Source: Oscillospiraceae bacterium (GTDB lineage: Bacteria > Bacillota > Clostridia > Oscillospirales > Oscillospiraceae). From it: a stretch of 64,000 nt of DNA. Position 1 is the stretch's first letter. The number at the start of each line of letters is the position of its first letter. Below are positions 1-9,095 of this stretch, piece after piece. The position numbers and the translations under genes were made by a program. The notes below the pieces were generated by a model. It made no database searches. It saw nothing but the letters and a program-made list of their open reading frames with translations, and had not been told where the DNA came from. Where the stretch lies: NCBI GenBank assembly GCA_017861365.1, contig JAGFXR010000007.1, positions 30,664-94,663 on the forward strand, in the 5' to 3' direction.

Positions 1-1334
1 ATTTCATTGATGGTTGCCGCCAGCTCCTCGACAGATGAGGCCTGCTCGGTTGCGCCCTGGGAAATGGAGGTGGAGCTGGCCGCCAGCTGATCTGCCCCGA
101 CCGAGACCTGAGAGGCGGTCGAGTCAATCTGACTGAGGGTGGAGGAGAGGGTAATGGTCAGATGGGACATGAATCGTCTGAGCTCGGCAAAGTCTCCTGT
201 GTAAGCATCCGCCTCCCGGCAATGGACGTCTAAATTTCCGTCGGAAACAGATTTCAGAATATAGCCGATGTCGCTGATGATGCGTTTTAGCTGCTCCAGC
301 AATGCTTCCGTCGCGTTTGCCAGGATTTTTGTCTCATCCTTGGAGGTAATGGCGGGCGGTGGGCTGGAGAGATCACCTTTGACAAGGGATTCAAGCCGAA
401 GCGCGCAAAGTATGATGGGTTTGGAAATTCTTTTGCCTGTGAACAGGGAAATGATGGTGCCTGCGATCAGCAAGGCCGCCGCCACTGCAATCATAATGAC
501 AGCCGAAGTATAGATATCCCCGGTGTATTCCGACTGTTGGGCGGTGATCACAACGCTCCAGCCTGAACCGTTGTCGATGGGGTAGTACGCCCCAATCTTT
601 TTGACGCCGTTAAACGTATAGGAGCCGTAGCCCGATTCCCCCGCGATTGCTTTTTTGGTCATCGAAGCAAGATCCGCGTAGGAGCTGTCGTCCTGGGCGG
701 AGGTGATGCTGTTGTCATTATTAACCCGCGAGGAATCTTCCGCGGCGATCACGGTACCGTCTGAGTTGATAATGACTACGGAGCCGGTATCACCAACATC
801 GATGCCGGCTACAATATTATTCAGAAAGTCAGGATCGGGAACAATCATGACGCAACCCGTGGGTTTGCCATCGGTCATAATGGGTGCGGCAATCGCAATG
901 ACGGTTTCTCCGCTGACTTCGCTGGTGACCGGCTCCGAGAAATAAGTATCCCCGTTGATGGCACTTGTATAAAAAGCCATGTCGGAGCAGTCTTCCCCGG
1001 TTCTCAGGCTGGCGCCGGTTGAATCAAAAATATCATAATCGGTAAGACTGTAGCTGCTGGCGTATTGCGCCATAATACCGGTTTTTGCAGAGGCTGCGAC
1101 AGTGGGATCGGAGAGCTGGCTGTCTTCCCCGATAACGCTGGCCAGAGTCGTATACAGTTCGATTTGAGACGTAATGTAATCGCTTGCGGTAGCCGCTATC
1201 TCGTTCATGCTCTTATCCATACGGTTGGTGACCGCTCTGCCGCAAAGAGTGGTGGAGATCAAGACAAGCGCGATGCAGATGACCAAGGCCATCAACGCAA
1301 CGGATACCATAATTTTGTGTTCTATTTTTTTCAT
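1..1334 (-). CDS. Methyl-accepting chemotaxis protein, 5' portion (C-terminus lies outside the window)
   Basis: The reading frame is open from ATG at 1334 to the window edge, giving about 444 residues. Residues 8-28 are a first membrane segment. Residues 35-275 form a large extracellular sensor of double-Cache type, with repeated aromatic and glycine motifs. Residues 280-300 are a second membrane segment, followed by a HAMP-like linker. The last residues are the start of the coiled-coil signalling domain, with the SSTSISQGATEQASSVEE pattern usual in these receptors. The protein should bind a small ligand outside the cell and control CheA. Receptor class is certain; the ligand cannot be told. 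A minus-strand TATAAT-like -10 lies near 1422-1427. Confidence 0.93.
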   Translation of the reverse strand, partial: MKKIEHKIMVSVALMALVICIALVLISTTLCGRAVTNRMDKSMNEIAATASDYITSQIELYTTLASVIGEDSQLSDPTVAASAKTGIMAQYASSYSLTDYDIFDSTGASLRTGEDCSDMAFYTSAINGDTYFSEPVTSEVSGETVIAIAAPIMTDGKPTGCVMIVPDPDFLNNIVAGIDVGDTGSVVIINSDGTVIAAEDSSRVNNDNSITSAQDDSSYADLASMTKKAIAGESGYGSYTFNGVKKIGAYYPIDNGSGWSVVITAQQSEYTGDIYTSAVIMIAVAAALLIAGTIISLFTGKRISKPIILCALRLESLVKGDLSSPPPAITSKDETKILANATEALLEQLKRIISDIGYILKSVSDGNLDVHCREADAYTGDFAELRRFMSHLTITLSSTLSQIDSTASQVSVGADQLAASSTSISQGATEQASSVEELAATINE

Positions 1335-1687
1335 TTCAATTCTCCCTTCAAATTCAAGCGCCCTGATGCAAAATAGATACAAAATGCAATAAAAGAAAAT
1401 AATACATATTTTTGTGTGACTATTATACAGCGACAGAACGTAAAATGGAATCAATTTCAATTTTTTTGTTATAATAACCAAAATAAAGTCGAAATTTAAA
1501 TTAATATTAAAAACATAACACAAACGGGGGTTTATCTGTATTTTTTATATTGCCAATATCATAATTGGGTCCGGTATCAGCCTGCGTCTAAGCGGTCAGA
1601 GCGGTGACATCTTATCCGGCTTTATCGCCGGGAGCAAGCGCTTGTTTCCACGGCGAAAAATTTAGTTTAAAAATTAGAATGAAAGCA

Positions 1688-1716
1688 TTGACTTTATCAA
1701 AGATATCTGGTAACAT
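1688..1716 (+). promoter_or_regulatory. Sigma-A promoter of the S10-spc-alpha array
   Basis: TTGACT (1688-1693) and TAACAT (1711-1716) are separated by exactly 17 nt. It is the best housekeeping promoter upstream of rpsJ, with transcription expected to start near 1723. Confidence 0.75.
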
Positions 1717-1856
1717 ATCAAAGTGCCTGTTTATGGTACCATTGCGATGATGCGGGAGATTGCGGCGAAAGCCGGTAACTTTCGCGGAGTATGTCCGAGC
1801 AAGAATCGGGCGGCTGAGAAACTCTGCATCGGCGTATATCGTTGCGCTGGGACAGG

Positions 1857-1884
1857 ACCGGCCTGCTGTGTGCCGGTTTTATTT
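1857..1884 (+). terminator. Possible attenuator in the S10 leader
   Basis: A 6-bp GC-rich stem (ACCGGC 1857-1862 with GCCGGT 1872-1877) is followed by TTTATTTCT. It sits between the promoter and rpsJ, so it could end a fraction of transcripts early. The stem is short and the T-run is broken, so activity is uncertain. Confidence 0.4.
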
Positions 1885-1993
1885 CTGTCGTAGAGTGATA
1901 CGCACGGAAACGTGTACAGAAAAGTTTCTCACCGTACGGAGCGAGCGAGGCGAACCATCACGTCACTTCGTATGTTTAAGGAGGAAAACCATC

Positions 1994-2308
1994 ATGGCAG
2001 CTCAAAAGGAAATGATCCGCATCCGTCTGAAGGCCTATGACCATCAGCTCATCGACCAGAGCGCGGAGCGCATTGTTGAGACCGCAAAGCGCACCGGCGC
2101 ATCCGTCTCGGGGCCTATCCCTCTGCCCACCAAGAAAGAGGTTGTCACCATTCTGCGTGCCGTCCATAAGTACAAGGACAGCCGCGAGCAGTTCGAGCGC
2201 CGCACCCATAAGCGTCTCATCGATATTTTAAAACCCTCGCCCAAGACAGTTGAGGCGCTGATGAGCCTTGAGCTTCCCGCCGGCGTGGAAATCGAGATTA
2301 AGCTGTAA
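1994..2308 (+). CDS. rpsJ: 30S ribosomal protein S10
   Basis: A 104-residue protein of standard S10 length, with the conserved [14 protein letters not shown] start and the VEIEIKL end. S10 is part of the 30S head and, as NusE, takes part in antitermination. The start at 1994 has a strong AAGGAGG site about 8 nt upstream. The frame is open back to 1760, but those residues are not S10-like. It is the first gene of the ribosomal array, and a 167-nt structured gap follows it. Confidence 0.98.
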   Translation: MAAQKEMIRIRLKAYDHQLIDQSAERIVETAKRTGASVSGPIPLPTKKEVVTILRAVHKYKDSREQFERRTHKRLIDILKPSPKTVEALMSLELPAGVEIEIKL

Positions 2309-2341
2309 GCTCGGTTTCAACATGATTTCGTAGTACCCGTT

Positions 2342-2438
2342 ACCTGTCGCGTTTTGAGACAGGTGGGTCAAGTTGGGGCGCGGCTGCCACGGTGTGCAAG
2401 GCGGAGCGCGAAGGCGTTGTTTGTATAAGATGCACGCC
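2342..2438 (+). ncRNA. Structured RNA segment between rpsJ and rplC
   Basis: Two stems can be drawn in the 167-nt gap. The first is a perfect 7-bp stem, ACCTGTC 2342-2348 with GACAGGT 2358-2364. The second is an 8-bp stem with one GU pair, 2391-2398 with 2431-2438. Neither is followed by a T-run, so they look like mRNA structure (processing or translational control of rplC) rather than a terminator. Function is inferred only from position and pairing. Confidence 0.45.
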
Positions 2439-2475
2439 ACCTCAACCAATAACCTTATCACAAGGAGGAAAACAA

Positions 2476-3177
2476 ATGGAAAAGGCCATTATCGGCAGGA
2501 AGGTCGGCATGACGCAGATCTTCGACGAAGCCGGAAAGGTCATCCCGGTCACCGTCATTGAGGCGGGTCCCTGCAAGGTTGTGCAGAAAAAGACCGTGGA
2601 AAAGGACGGCTATACCGCAGTTCAGCTGGGGTTTGACACCGTTCCTGAGCGCAAGCTCTCCAAGCCCGAGCTTGGTCACGTCAAGAAAGCGGGCGTCGAG
2701 CCTGTGCGCGTACTCAAGGAGTTCAAGCTGGACACTGCGGGTACGGTAAACGTCGGTGATGAGATCAAGGCCGAAACCTTCACTGCGGGCGACCGCGTGG
2801 ATGTGACCGGCATCAGCAAAGGTAAGGGCTATGCCGGCGTCATCAAGCGCTGGGGCGCCCGGCGCACCCCCACCACCCATGGCGGCGGCCCTGTTCACCG
2901 TCATGCGGGCTCCATGGGCTCCAACTCCGATCCTTCCCGTATTTTTAAGGGCAAGATCGGCGCCGGTCAAATGGGCAACGAGCAGGTCACCGTGCTGAAT
3001 CTTGATGTGGTTCAGGTTGACCCTGAGCTCAACCTGATCGCCGTGCGCGGCGCGATCCCCGGCCCCAAGGGCGGCGTGGTCATCCTGCGCAGCAGCGTGA
3101 TTAATGTCGCTGAGGTCAAGGGTCCCGCAACCTCCGGCAAATTCAACCCGCAGAAAGCTTCTGCGCGTAAAGGCTAA
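2476..3177 (+). CDS. rplC: 50S ribosomal protein L3
   Basis: This is a 233-residue L3, beginning [16 protein letters not shown] and containing the glycine-rich loop region ([13 protein letters not shown]) that reaches toward the peptidyl-transferase centre. The start at 2476 is set by AAGGAGG eight nt upstream; the longer open frame from 2392 is not L3. It is an early assembly protein of the large subunit and the first of the tightly packed L3-L4-L23-L2 genes. Confidence 0.98.
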   Translation: MEKAIIGRKVGMTQIFDEAGKVIPVTVIEAGPCKVVQKKTVEKDGYTAVQLGFDTVPERKLSKPELGHVKKAGVEPVRVLKEFKLDTAGTVNVGDEIKAETFTAGDRVDVTGISKGKGYAGVIKRWGARRTPTTHGGGPVHRHAGSMGSNSDPSRIFKGKIGAGQMGNEQVTVLNLDVVQVDPELNLIAVRGAIPGPKGGVVILRSSVINVAEVKGPATSGKFNPQKASARKG

Positions 3178-3195
3178 GGAAAGGAGAGTTAGGAA

Positions 3196-3816
3196 ATGCC
3201 TAAGGCTATTGTTTATAATATGGCTGGCAAGCAGGTCGGCGAGATTGACCTCAACGAGGCGATTTTTGGGATTGAGCCCAACGAGACCGCCGTTCACGCC
3301 GTGGTCAAGAACCACCTTGCCAATTGCCGTCAGGGCACCCAGTCTACCCTGACCCGCGCCGAGGTTTCCGGCGGCGGACGTAAGCCCTGGAAGCAGAAGG
3401 GCACCGGTCGGGCCCGTCAGGGTTCCACCCGCGCCCCCCAGTGGACTCACGGCGGCATTGTGTTTGCTCCCAAGCCCCGCGACTACAGCTACAGCCTCAA
3501 CAAAAAGCTCAAGCGTCTGGCTCTGAAGTCCGCTCTCTCCGCAAAGGCCGCCGCCGGCGAGCTGCTGGTTGTGGACAATTTGAATCTGAGCGAAATTAAG
3601 ACCAAAGAGATGAAGACCTTTTTAAGTGTGCTCGGCGCGGGCAAAGCCGTTGTGATTACGCCCGAGGTTCGTGAGAATGTGGTGAAATCCGCCCGGAACA
3701 TTCCCGGTGTGGTGACCACCACTGCCAAGATCCTCAGCGTTTATGACATCGTTAACGCCAAGCAGCTGATCGTCGATCAGGCTGCCCTGACCGTGATTGA
3801 GGAGGTGTTCGCGTAA
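3196..3816 (+). CDS. rplD: 50S ribosomal protein L4
   Basis: This 206-residue protein has the L4 fold: an N-terminal globular part, the basic loop ([19 protein letters not shown]) that lines the exit tunnel, and a C-terminal globular domain. In gamma-proteobacteria L4 represses its own operon; whether it does so here cannot be read from the sequence. It starts 18 nt after rplC and its stop codon shares one base with the rplW start. Confidence 0.98.
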   Translation: MPKAIVYNMAGKQVGEIDLNEAIFGIEPNETAVHAVVKNHLANCRQGTQSTLTRAEVSGGGRKPWKQKGTGRARQGSTRAPQWTHGGIVFAPKPRDYSYSLNKKLKRLALKSALSAKAAAGELLVVDNLNLSEIKTKEMKTFLSVLGAGKAVVITPEVRENVVKSARNIPGVVTTTAKILSVYDIVNAKQLIVDQAALTVIEEVFA

Positions 3817-4112
3817 TGAAAACCATATATGACATCGTGAAGCGCCCCATCATCACGGAACAGTCCATGAGCGAAGCTGCCAACAAGCGCTACACCTTCG
3901 AGGTTGCCAAGAGCGCGAATAAAATTGAGATCGCCAAGGCCGTGGAAGAGATTTTCGGCGTTAAGGTCGTCAAGGTGAACACCCTGAATGTCAGGGGTAA
4001 AACCAAGCGTACCGGCCGCTATCCCGCCGGCCGCACCGCCAGCTGGAAGAAGGCCATGGTCACCCTTACCGAGGACTCCAAGACCATTGAATTCTTCGAA
4101 GGCATGGTTTAA
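3816..4112 (+). CDS. rplW: 50S ribosomal protein L23
   Basis: A 98-residue L23 with the family's start ([14 protein letters not shown]) and the [13 protein letters not shown] loop. L23 sits at the tunnel exit and is the docking point for trigger factor and SRP. The start overlaps the rplD stop by one base, which points to translational coupling. Confidence 0.98.
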   Translation: MKTIYDIVKRPIITEQSMSEAANKRYTFEVAKSANKIEIAKAVEEIFGVKVVKVNTLNVRGKTKRTGRYPAGRTASWKKAMVTLTEDSKTIEFFEGMV

Positions 4113-4126
4113 GGAGGGAACGGCAA

Positions 4127-4963
4127 ATGGCTATTAAGACATATAAACCCACAACCCCGTCCCGCCGTCATATGACGGTATCCGGCTTTGAGGGGATTGA
4201 CAAGAAGGCAAAGCCGGAGCGCAGCCTCACTGAGGTTCTGCAAAAGAACGGCGGCCGCAACAGCTACGGCCGCATTACCGTCCGCCATCGCGGCGGCGGC
4301 AACAAGCGCAAATACCGTGTGATCGACTTTAAGCGCGACAAAACGGATCTGCCCGGCACCGTGCTCCGTCTGGAGTATGATCCCAACCGTTCCGCCAATA
4401 TTGCCCTGGTGCAGTATGAGGACGGCGAGAAGCGCTATATCCTGGCTCCCATCGGCCTGGTTCCCGGACAGGTGGTCCTGTCCTCGCCCAATGCAGACAT
4501 CAAGCCAGGCAACTGCCTGCCCATCTCCTCGATCCCTGTGGGCGAGCTGATCCACAATATCGAAATTTACCCCGGTAAGGGCGCCCAGCTGGTGCGCTCC
4601 GCTGGTGTGGCCGCTCAGCTGATGGCAAAGGAGAACGGTATGGCGCAGGTTCGCCTGCCCTCCGGCGAGGTTCGCCTTATCCGTGAGGAGTGCAAGGCCA
4701 CCATCGGTCAGGTGGGAAACACAGAGCATGCCAATGTCCAGCTGGGCAAGGCTGGACGCAAGCGCCACATGGGCTGGCGTCCCACTGTTCGCGGTTCTGT
4801 CATGAACCCCAATGACCACCCCCACGGCGGTGGTGAGGGCAAGAGCCCTGTTGGCCGTCCCGGCCCTGTTACCCCTTGGGGTAAGCCGACGATGGGTTAT
4901 AAGACACGCAAGACGAAGAATCGCACCAGCAAATTCATCGTTAAGCGCCGTAATGCGAAGTAA
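4127..4963 (+). CDS. rplB: 50S ribosomal protein L2
   Basis: A full-length L2 of 278 residues, with the conserved C-terminal segment [17 protein letters not shown]. The histidine in that loop is near the peptidyl-transferase centre and L2 is needed for subunit joining. It is preceded by a GGAGG site, with 14-nt gaps to rplW and rpsS. Confidence 0.98.
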   Translation: MAIKTYKPTTPSRRHMTVSGFEGIDKKAKPERSLTEVLQKNGGRNSYGRITVRHRGGGNKRKYRVIDFKRDKTDLPGTVLRLEYDPNRSANIALVQYEDGEKRYILAPIGLVPGQVVLSSPNADIKPGNCLPISSIPVGELIHNIEIYPGKGAQLVRSAGVAAQLMAKENGMAQVRLPSGEVRLIREECKATIGQVGNTEHANVQLGKAGRKRHMGWRPTVRGSVMNPNDHPHGGGEGKSPVGRPGPVTPWGKPTMGYKTRKTKNRTSKFIVKRRNAK

Positions 4964-4977
4964 GGAGGCTGTGAAAC

Positions 4978-5250
4978 ATGAGCAGAAGTGTTAAGAAAGG
5001 CCCGTTTTGCGCCCCTGAGCTTTTAAAGCGGGTTGACAATATGAATAAGGCCGGCGAGAAGAAGGTAATGAAGACTTGGTCCCGGGCGTCCACCATCTTC
5101 CCCACTTTCGTTGGTCATACCTTTGCCGTGCATGATGGGAAGAAGCATGTTCCCGTCTATGTTACCGAGGACATGGTGGGTCACAAGCTGGGCGAGTTCG
5201 CCCCCACCCGTACCTTCCGCGGACACGCCGGCGCAAAAACCGGAAAGTAA
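4978..5250 (+). CDS. rpsS: 30S ribosomal protein S19
   Basis: This 90-residue protein begins [11 protein letters not shown] and holds the typical [20 protein letters not shown] core and [13 protein letters not shown] segment. S19 forms a complex with S13 in the 30S head. The start has AAGGAGG about 10 nt upstream. Confidence 0.98.
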   Translation: MSRSVKKGPFCAPELLKRVDNMNKAGEKKVMKTWSRASTIFPTFVGHTFAVHDGKKHVPVYVTEDMVGHKLGEFAPTRTFRGHAGAKTGK

Positions 5251-5265
5251 GGAGGAGAGAGAACA

Positions 5266-5598
5266 ATGGAAGCGAAAGCACACGCAAGATATATCCGCAT
5301 CTCTCCCCGGAAGGTGCAGATTGTCTGTGACCAGATTCGCGGAAAGAGCGTTGAGCAGGCTACCGCGATTCTGATGAATACCCCCAAGGCCGCCTCCGAG
5401 CCGCTGATCAAGCTCCTCAAGAGCGCCGCGGCGAATGCTGAGAACAACCACCAGATGGATCCTGAGAATCTCTATGTTGCCGAGACCTTCGCGAACCCCG
5501 GCCCCATCATCAAGCGGGTTATGCCCCGGGCCCAGGGCCGCGCCTATCGCATCAACAAGAGAACTTCCCACATCACCATCGTGGTAAAAGAGCGCTGA
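5266..5598 (+). CDS. rplV: 50S ribosomal protein L22
   Basis: The protein is 110 residues, the normal L22 length. It has the [20 protein letters not shown]-terminus and the C-terminal beta-hairpin ([18 protein letters not shown]) that extends into the exit tunnel, where macrolide-resistance changes occur in other bacteria. The sequence looks wild type. AGGAGG precedes the start. Confidence 0.98.
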   Translation: MEAKAHARYIRISPRKVQIVCDQIRGKSVEQATAILMNTPKAASEPLIKLLKSAAANAENNHQMDPENLYVAETFANPGPIIKRVMPRAQGRAYRINKRTSHITIVVKER

Positions 5599-5612
5599 GG
5601 AGGAGGTAGAAC

Positions 5613-6527
5613 ATGGGACAGAAAGTAAATCCCCACGGACTTCGCGTGGGCGTGATCAAGGACTGGGATTCCCGTTGGTATGCCCGCAATGAAAAGGTGG
5701 GCGACCTTCTGGTGGAGGACTACAACCTCCGCAAATATCTGAAAAAGCGTTTGTATTCCGCCGGCGTGCCCAAGATTGAAATCGAGCGCAGCGGCGATAA
5801 GGTTCGCATCTATCTGCACTGTGCTCGTCCCGGCGTTGTCATCGGCAAGGGCGGCGCGGACATCGAAAACCTCCGCCTTGAGCTGGAAAAGCGCCTGGGC
5901 AAGCCTGTTGCGCTGAACATCGTCGAGGTAAAGAATCCCGACATGAACGCTCAGCTGGTGGCCGAGGGCATCGCGGCTCAGCTGGAGAAGCGCATCGCGT
6001 TTCGCCGCGCCATGAGAAATTCCATGGGCCGCGCGATGCGTATGGGCGCACTGGGCATCAAGACTCAGGTTTCCGGTCGTTTGAACGGAGCTGAAATTGC
6101 CCGCACTGAGCACTACCATGACGGTACCATCCCCCTCCAGACCATCCGTGCCGATATTGAGTATGGGTTCGCTGAGGCCGCCACTACCTATGGCCGCATT
6201 GGCGTCAAGGTTTGGATCTACAAGGGCGAGGTGTTAAGCCAGGCGCTCCGCACCACTCCGCGCACTCTGGATACAAAGAACTTCCAGGAGCGTTCCGAAC
6301 GTCCCCGCCGCCGCAATGATGACCGCCGTCCCGGCGGACAGAGCGGCTATAACAACCGCGGCGGACAGGGCGCGGGTCGTCCTCAGGGCGGCTATAACAA
6401 CAGCAATCGTCCTCAGGGTGGCTATAACAACAGCAACCGTCCCCAGGGGGGCTATAACAACAGCAATCGTCCCCAGGGCGGCGGCCATCCGGCGCCCTCT
6501 GCTCCAAAGGAAGGAGGCGCCAACTAA
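5613..6527 (+). CDS. rpsC: 30S ribosomal protein S3 with a long Gly/Asn/Arg repeat tail
   Basis: Residues 1-215 are ordinary S3: a KH domain with the [10 protein letters not shown] motif, then the C-terminal domain ending near [11 protein letters not shown]3 lies at the mRNA entry site. The protein is 304 residues against about 210-230 in most bacteria. The extra 85 residues are arginine-rich and then carry three near-perfect copies of a ten-residue [10 protein letters not shown] unit (residues 259-288). The tail is in frame, with a good stop that overlaps the rplP start by one base, so it is not a frameshift artefact. Confidence 0.97.
   Translation: MGQKVNPHGLRVGVIKDWDSRWYARNEKVGDLLVEDYNLRKYLKKRLYSAGVPKIEIERSGDKVRIYLHCARPGVVIGKGGADIENLRLELEKRLGKPVALNIVEVKNPDMNAQLVAEGIAAQLEKRIAFRRAMRNSMGRAMRMGALGIKTQVSGRLNGAEIARTEHYHDGTIPLQTIRADIEYGFAEAATTYGRIGVKVWIYKGEVLSQALRTTPRTLDTKNFQERSERPRRRNDDRRPGGQSGYNNRGGQGAGRPQGGYNNSNRPQGGYNNSNRPQGGYNNSNRPQGGGHPAPSAPKEGGAN
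6387..6476 (+). repeat. Three tandem 30-bp repeats inside rpsC
   Basis: Units at 6387-6416, 6417-6446 and 6447-6476 differ only at a few, mostly third-codon, positions. Each encodes [10 protein letters not shown]. The changes are mostly silent, which suggests the peptide unit is kept by selection or that the duplication is fairly recent. Confidence 0.9.
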
Positions 6528-6961
6528 TGCTACTGCCGAAAAGAGTCAAATACCGCCGTGTTCATCGCGGTCGCATGACGGGCAAGGCCACCCGCGGCAA
6601 TACCGTCACCTACGGTGAGTATGGCCTTCTGGCCACAGAGCCCTGCTGGATCACCAGCAACCAGATTGAGGCCGCCCGTATCGCCATGACCCGCCACACC
6701 AAGCGCGGCGGTAAGGTCTGGATCAAGATTTTCCCTGATAAGCCCATCACTAAGAAGCCCGCCGAGACCCGCATGGGCTCCGGTAAGGGTTCTCCTGAAT
6801 ACTGGGTGGCCGTGGTGAAGCCGGGCCGGGTGATGTTTGAAATTGCCGGTGTTTCCGAGGAAGTTGCTCACGAGGCACTCCGCCTTGCCATGCACAAGCT
6901 GCCTGTCAAGTGCAAGATTGTCAAAAAAGAGAGCCCGGAAGCAGAGAATGGTGGTGAATGA
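6527..6961 (+). CDS. rplP: 50S ribosomal protein L16
   Basis: A 144-residue L16 with the start [17 protein letters not shown] and the [21 protein letters not shown] segment. L16 helps place A-site tRNA. The start overlaps the rpsC stop by one base and the stop overlaps the rpmC start by four, so translation is probably coupled across S3-L16-L29. Confidence 0.98.
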   Translation: MLLPKRVKYRRVHRGRMTGKATRGNTVTYGEYGLLATEPCWITSNQIEAARIAMTRHTKRGGKVWIKIFPDKPITKKPAETRMGSGKGSPEYWVAVVKPGRVMFEIAGVSEEVAHEALRLAMHKLPVKCKIVKKESPEAENGGE

Positions 6962-7161
6962 AGATGAAGGCAAGTGAAGTCCGTAAATTAAGCGCCGCCG
7001 AGCTGGAAACAAAGTTGGGCGAGCTGAAGAAGGATCTGTTCCAACTCCGTCTTCAGCACGCCACCAACCAGCTCGAAAATCCCGTCCGCATCGCGGAGGT
7101 CAAGAAGGATATTGCCCGAGTCAAGACCATGATCCGCGAGCAGCAGCTCGCAGGCCGATAA
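6958..7161 (+). CDS. rpmC: 50S ribosomal protein L29
   Basis: A 67-residue helical protein with the L29 signature ([19 protein letters not shown]). L29 lies beside L23 at the tunnel exit. The ATG at 6958 overlaps the rplP stop in an ATGA junction; a second ATG two codons later is also possible. Confidence 0.96.
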   Translation: MKMKASEVRKLSAAELETKLGELKKDLFQLRLQHATNQLENPVRIAEVKKDIARVKTMIREQQLAGR

Positions 7162-7174
7162 GGAGGAATAGGAA

Positions 7175-7438
7175 ATGAGTGAAGCAAGAACCTCTTCCCG
7201 CAAGACCAGAGTCGGCCTGGTGGTTTCGGATAAGATGGATAAGACCGTCGTGGTCGCCATCGCCGACCGTGTGGCCCATCCTCTGTATAAGAAAATTGTT
7301 AAGAGAACCTATAAGCTGAAAGCTCACGATGAGCAAAACCAGTGTGGCGTGGGAGACCGCGTCCGGGTCATGGAGACCCGCCCGCTGTCCAAGGATAAGC
7401 GTTGGCGCGTGGTGGAGATCATCGAGAAAGCCAAATAA
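7175..7438 (+). CDS. rpsQ: 30S ribosomal protein S17
   Basis: An 87-residue OB-fold protein with the S17 pattern [17 protein letters not shown] and the [22 protein letters not shown] region. S17 is a primary 16S rRNA binding protein. The start has AAGGAGG 8-9 nt upstream. Confidence 0.98.
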   Translation: MSEARTSSRKTRVGLVVSDKMDKTVVVAIADRVAHPLYKKIVKRTYKLKAHDEQNQCGVGDRVRVMETRPLSKDKRWRVVEIIEKAK

Positions 7439-7453
7439 GGAGGTGCCGTAGTT

Positions 7454-7822
7454 ATGATTCAGCAGGAATCCTATTTGAAGGTTGCCGATAATACCGGCGC
7501 CAAGGAAATCAAGACCATCCGCGTTCTGGGCGGTTCCAAGCGCAAGTTCGGCAACATCGGCGATGTCGTTGTGGCCTCCGTGCGCAAGGCGTCTCCCGGC
7601 GGAACAGTGAAGAAGGGCGAGGTTGTCAAGGCCGTGATCGTCCGTTCCTCCCGCGGCGTCCGCCGCGCGGACGGCAGCTATGTCCGTTTTGACGACAACG
7701 CCGCCGTCCTCATCAGGGACGACAAGAACCCAAAGGGCACCCGCATCTTTGGGCCCGTCGCTCGCGAGCTCCGCGACAAGGATTACATGAAGATCCTGTC
7801 TCTGGCTCCCGAAGTCCTGTAA
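7454..7822 (+). CDS. rplN: 50S ribosomal protein L14
   Basis: A 122-residue L14 of standard length, starting [19 protein letters not shown] and ending near [11 protein letters not shown]14 contacts L19 and the small subunit at a bridge and is the binding site of the silencing factor RsfS. AGGAGG lies upstream. Confidence 0.98.
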   Translation: MIQQESYLKVADNTGAKEIKTIRVLGGSKRKFGNIGDVVVASVRKASPGGTVKKGEVVKAVIVRSSRGVRRADGSYVRFDDNAAVLIRDDKNPKGTRIFGPVARELRDKDYMKILSLAPEVL

Positions 7823-7838
7823 GGGGGTAGCTGGCATA

Positions 7839-8156
7839 ATGAATAAAATGAGCGTTAAGAAGGACGACCTGGTGGTTGTTCTCTCCGGCAAGGACGCGGG
7901 CAAGCAGGGTAAAGTGTTGTCCGTCATGCCCAAGTCCGGCAAAGTTGTGGTGGAGAAGGTCAATGTGGTCTCCCGCCATCAGAAGCCCCGCAGGCAAGGG
8001 CAGGAGGGCGGAATTATCCGCCGCGAGGCTCCCATTTATGCCTGCAAGGTGATGCGTGTCTGCCCGAAATGCGGCAAGCCCACCCGCCCCGGCCACAAGC
8101 TTCTGGCCGACGGTCAGAAGGTGCGCGTCTGCAAAAAGTGCGGCGCTGATATTTAA
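7839..8156 (+). CDS. rplX: 50S ribosomal protein L24, zinc-ribbon form
   Basis: The first 60 residues are the KOW domain ([19 protein letters not shown]) that starts large-subunit assembly. The C-terminal part has two CxxC pairs (CPKCG and CKKCG), which would bind zinc; many L24 proteins lack them. The start at 7839 follows GGGGG at a long spacing, and the ATG at 7848 is an alternative. The gene sits between rplN and rplE, as usual. Confidence 0.96.
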   Translation: MNKMSVKKDDLVVVLSGKDAGKQGKVLSVMPKSGKVVVEKVNVVSRHQKPRRQGQEGGIIRREAPIYACKVMRVCPKCGKPTRPGHKLLADGQKVRVCKKCGADI

Positions 8157-8176
8157 GAGGGGAGGAGTGAACTGTA

Positions 8177-8716
8177 ATGCCTAATTTAAAAACCAAGTAC
8201 TCAGATGAAGTCGCTCCTGCTCTGATGCAGAAGTTCGGCTATAAAAGCGTCATGCAGATCCCCAAGTTTGAGAAAATCGTGGTAAACGTCGGCTGCGGCG
8301 AAGCCCGCGACAACGCCAAAGTTCTGGAGGCCGTTGTTGGTGATCTGAGCAAAATTACAGGCCAGAAGCCCGTAATTTGTAAGGCCAGAAAGTCCGTCGC
8401 CAACTTTAAGCTCCGCGAGGGTATGCCCATCGGCGCTAAGGTGACACTGCGCGGCAACAAGATGTGGGAGTTTTTGGACCGCCTGTTCAATGTGGCCCTC
8501 CCCCGTGTACGCGACTTCCGGGGTCTCAGCCCCAATTCCTTTGACGGACGCGGTAACTATGCCATGGGCGTGAAGGAACAGCTGATTTTTCCGGAAATTG
8601 AATACGACAAGATTGACAAGATCCGCGGTATGGACATTATCATCTGCACCACCGCGAACAGCGATGAAGAGGGCCGCGAGCTGCTGGGCTTGATCGGCGC
8701 CCCCTTCACCAAATAA
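8177..8716 (+). CDS. rplE: 50S ribosomal protein L5
   Basis: A 179-residue L5 with the motifs [20 protein letters not shown] and [18 protein letters not shown]5 binds 5S rRNA and helps assemble the central protuberance. GGGGAGG precedes the start. Confidence 0.98.
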   Translation: MPNLKTKYSDEVAPALMQKFGYKSVMQIPKFEKIVVNVGCGEARDNAKVLEAVVGDLSKITGQKPVICKARKSVANFKLREGMPIGAKVTLRGNKMWEFLDRLFNVALPRVRDFRGLSPNSFDGRGNYAMGVKEQLIFPEIEYDKIDKIRGMDIIICTTANSDEEGRELLGLIGAPFTK

Positions 8717-8731
8717 GGGAGGAGATACGAA

Positions 8732-8917
8732 ATGGCTAAGAAGTCCATGATTTTAAAGCAGCAGCGTGAGCCCAAGTTCTCCACCCGGAGATACAATCGC
8801 TGCAAGATCTGCGGTCGTCCCCACGCCTACCTGCGGGATTACGGCATCTGCCGTATCTGCTTCCGCGAGCTGGCCTACAAGGGTCAGATTCCCGGCGTCA
8901 AAAAGGCGTCCTGGTAA
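8732..8917 (+). CDS. rpsZ: 30S ribosomal protein S14 type Z (zinc-binding)
   Basis: The 61-residue protein has the short, zinc-type S14 arrangement [20 protein letters not shown]. The four cysteines form one zinc site. Clostridia often keep a longer zinc-free paralogue elsewhere for zinc shortage; none is in this window. The gene ends 178 nt before rpsH, a gap that is unusually long for this array. Confidence 0.97.
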   Translation: MAKKSMILKQQREPKFSTRRYNRCKICGRPHAYLRDYGICRICFRELAYKGQIPGVKKASW

Positions 8918-8921
8918 TCCC

Positions 8922-9073
8922 TGCCGCAGACGCGGCACATAACTTGATCAAATTCCGGTGGGCGGGAGCTTGCTCCCGCCAAACCGGGTTTTGAATGCTG
9001 AAAGGCGGTTAACAGGTCGGGGACGGTGCCTAAGCTCCGATACCTTACCGTCTGTACAGGCTAAATGCCTGTA
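8922..9073 (+). ncRNA. Multi-hairpin RNA segment between rpsZ and rpsH
   Basis: Four perfect stems fit in about 150 nt: 8922-8927/8932-8937 (6 bp, loop AGAC), 8961-8968/8973-8980 (8 bp, loop CTTG), 9022-9027/9047-9052 (6 bp) and 9055-9061/9067-9073 (7 bp). The last one ends about 10 nt before the rpsH ribosome-binding site. No T-run follows any stem, so termination is unlikely. The position suggests a regulatory or processing element controlling the distal spc genes. The structure is read by eye only. Confidence 0.5.
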
Positions 9074-9095
9074 ATCTGAATAGGAGGTCAATCTC

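Larger units (their letters stand above)
1335..1993. other. Divergent intergenic region: receptor promoter side, S10 promoter and S10 leader
   Basis: This 659-nt stretch separates the minus-strand receptor from rpsJ. The left half (about 1380-1545) is AT-rich and probably carries the receptor promoter. The right half carries the S10 promoter at 1688-1716 and a leader of about 270 nt. The leader holds at least two hairpins: 1765-1785 (7-bp stem) and 1857-1877 (followed by a T-rich run). No convincing gene was found. An open frame at 1760-1993 joined to rpsJ is not family-like. Confidence 0.7.

Noticed and set aside
1532..1665. A frame ending LSGQSGDILSGFIAGS...RRKI that recalls the end of SecG
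   Set aside because: There is no start codon with a ribosome-binding site, the similarity is to a short low-complexity pattern, and the length is too small.
1760..1993. N-terminal extension of rpsJ
   Set aside because: The extra residues are not S10-like and the start at 1994 has an ideal ribosome-binding site.
2458..3450. Long minus-strand frame opposite rplC and rplD
   Set aside because: It is a shadow of high-GC coding sequence; the protein is low complexity and has no start signal.
6387..6476. CRISPR-like reading of the 30-bp repeats
   Set aside because: The repeats are directly adjacent with no spacers and lie in frame inside rpsC.
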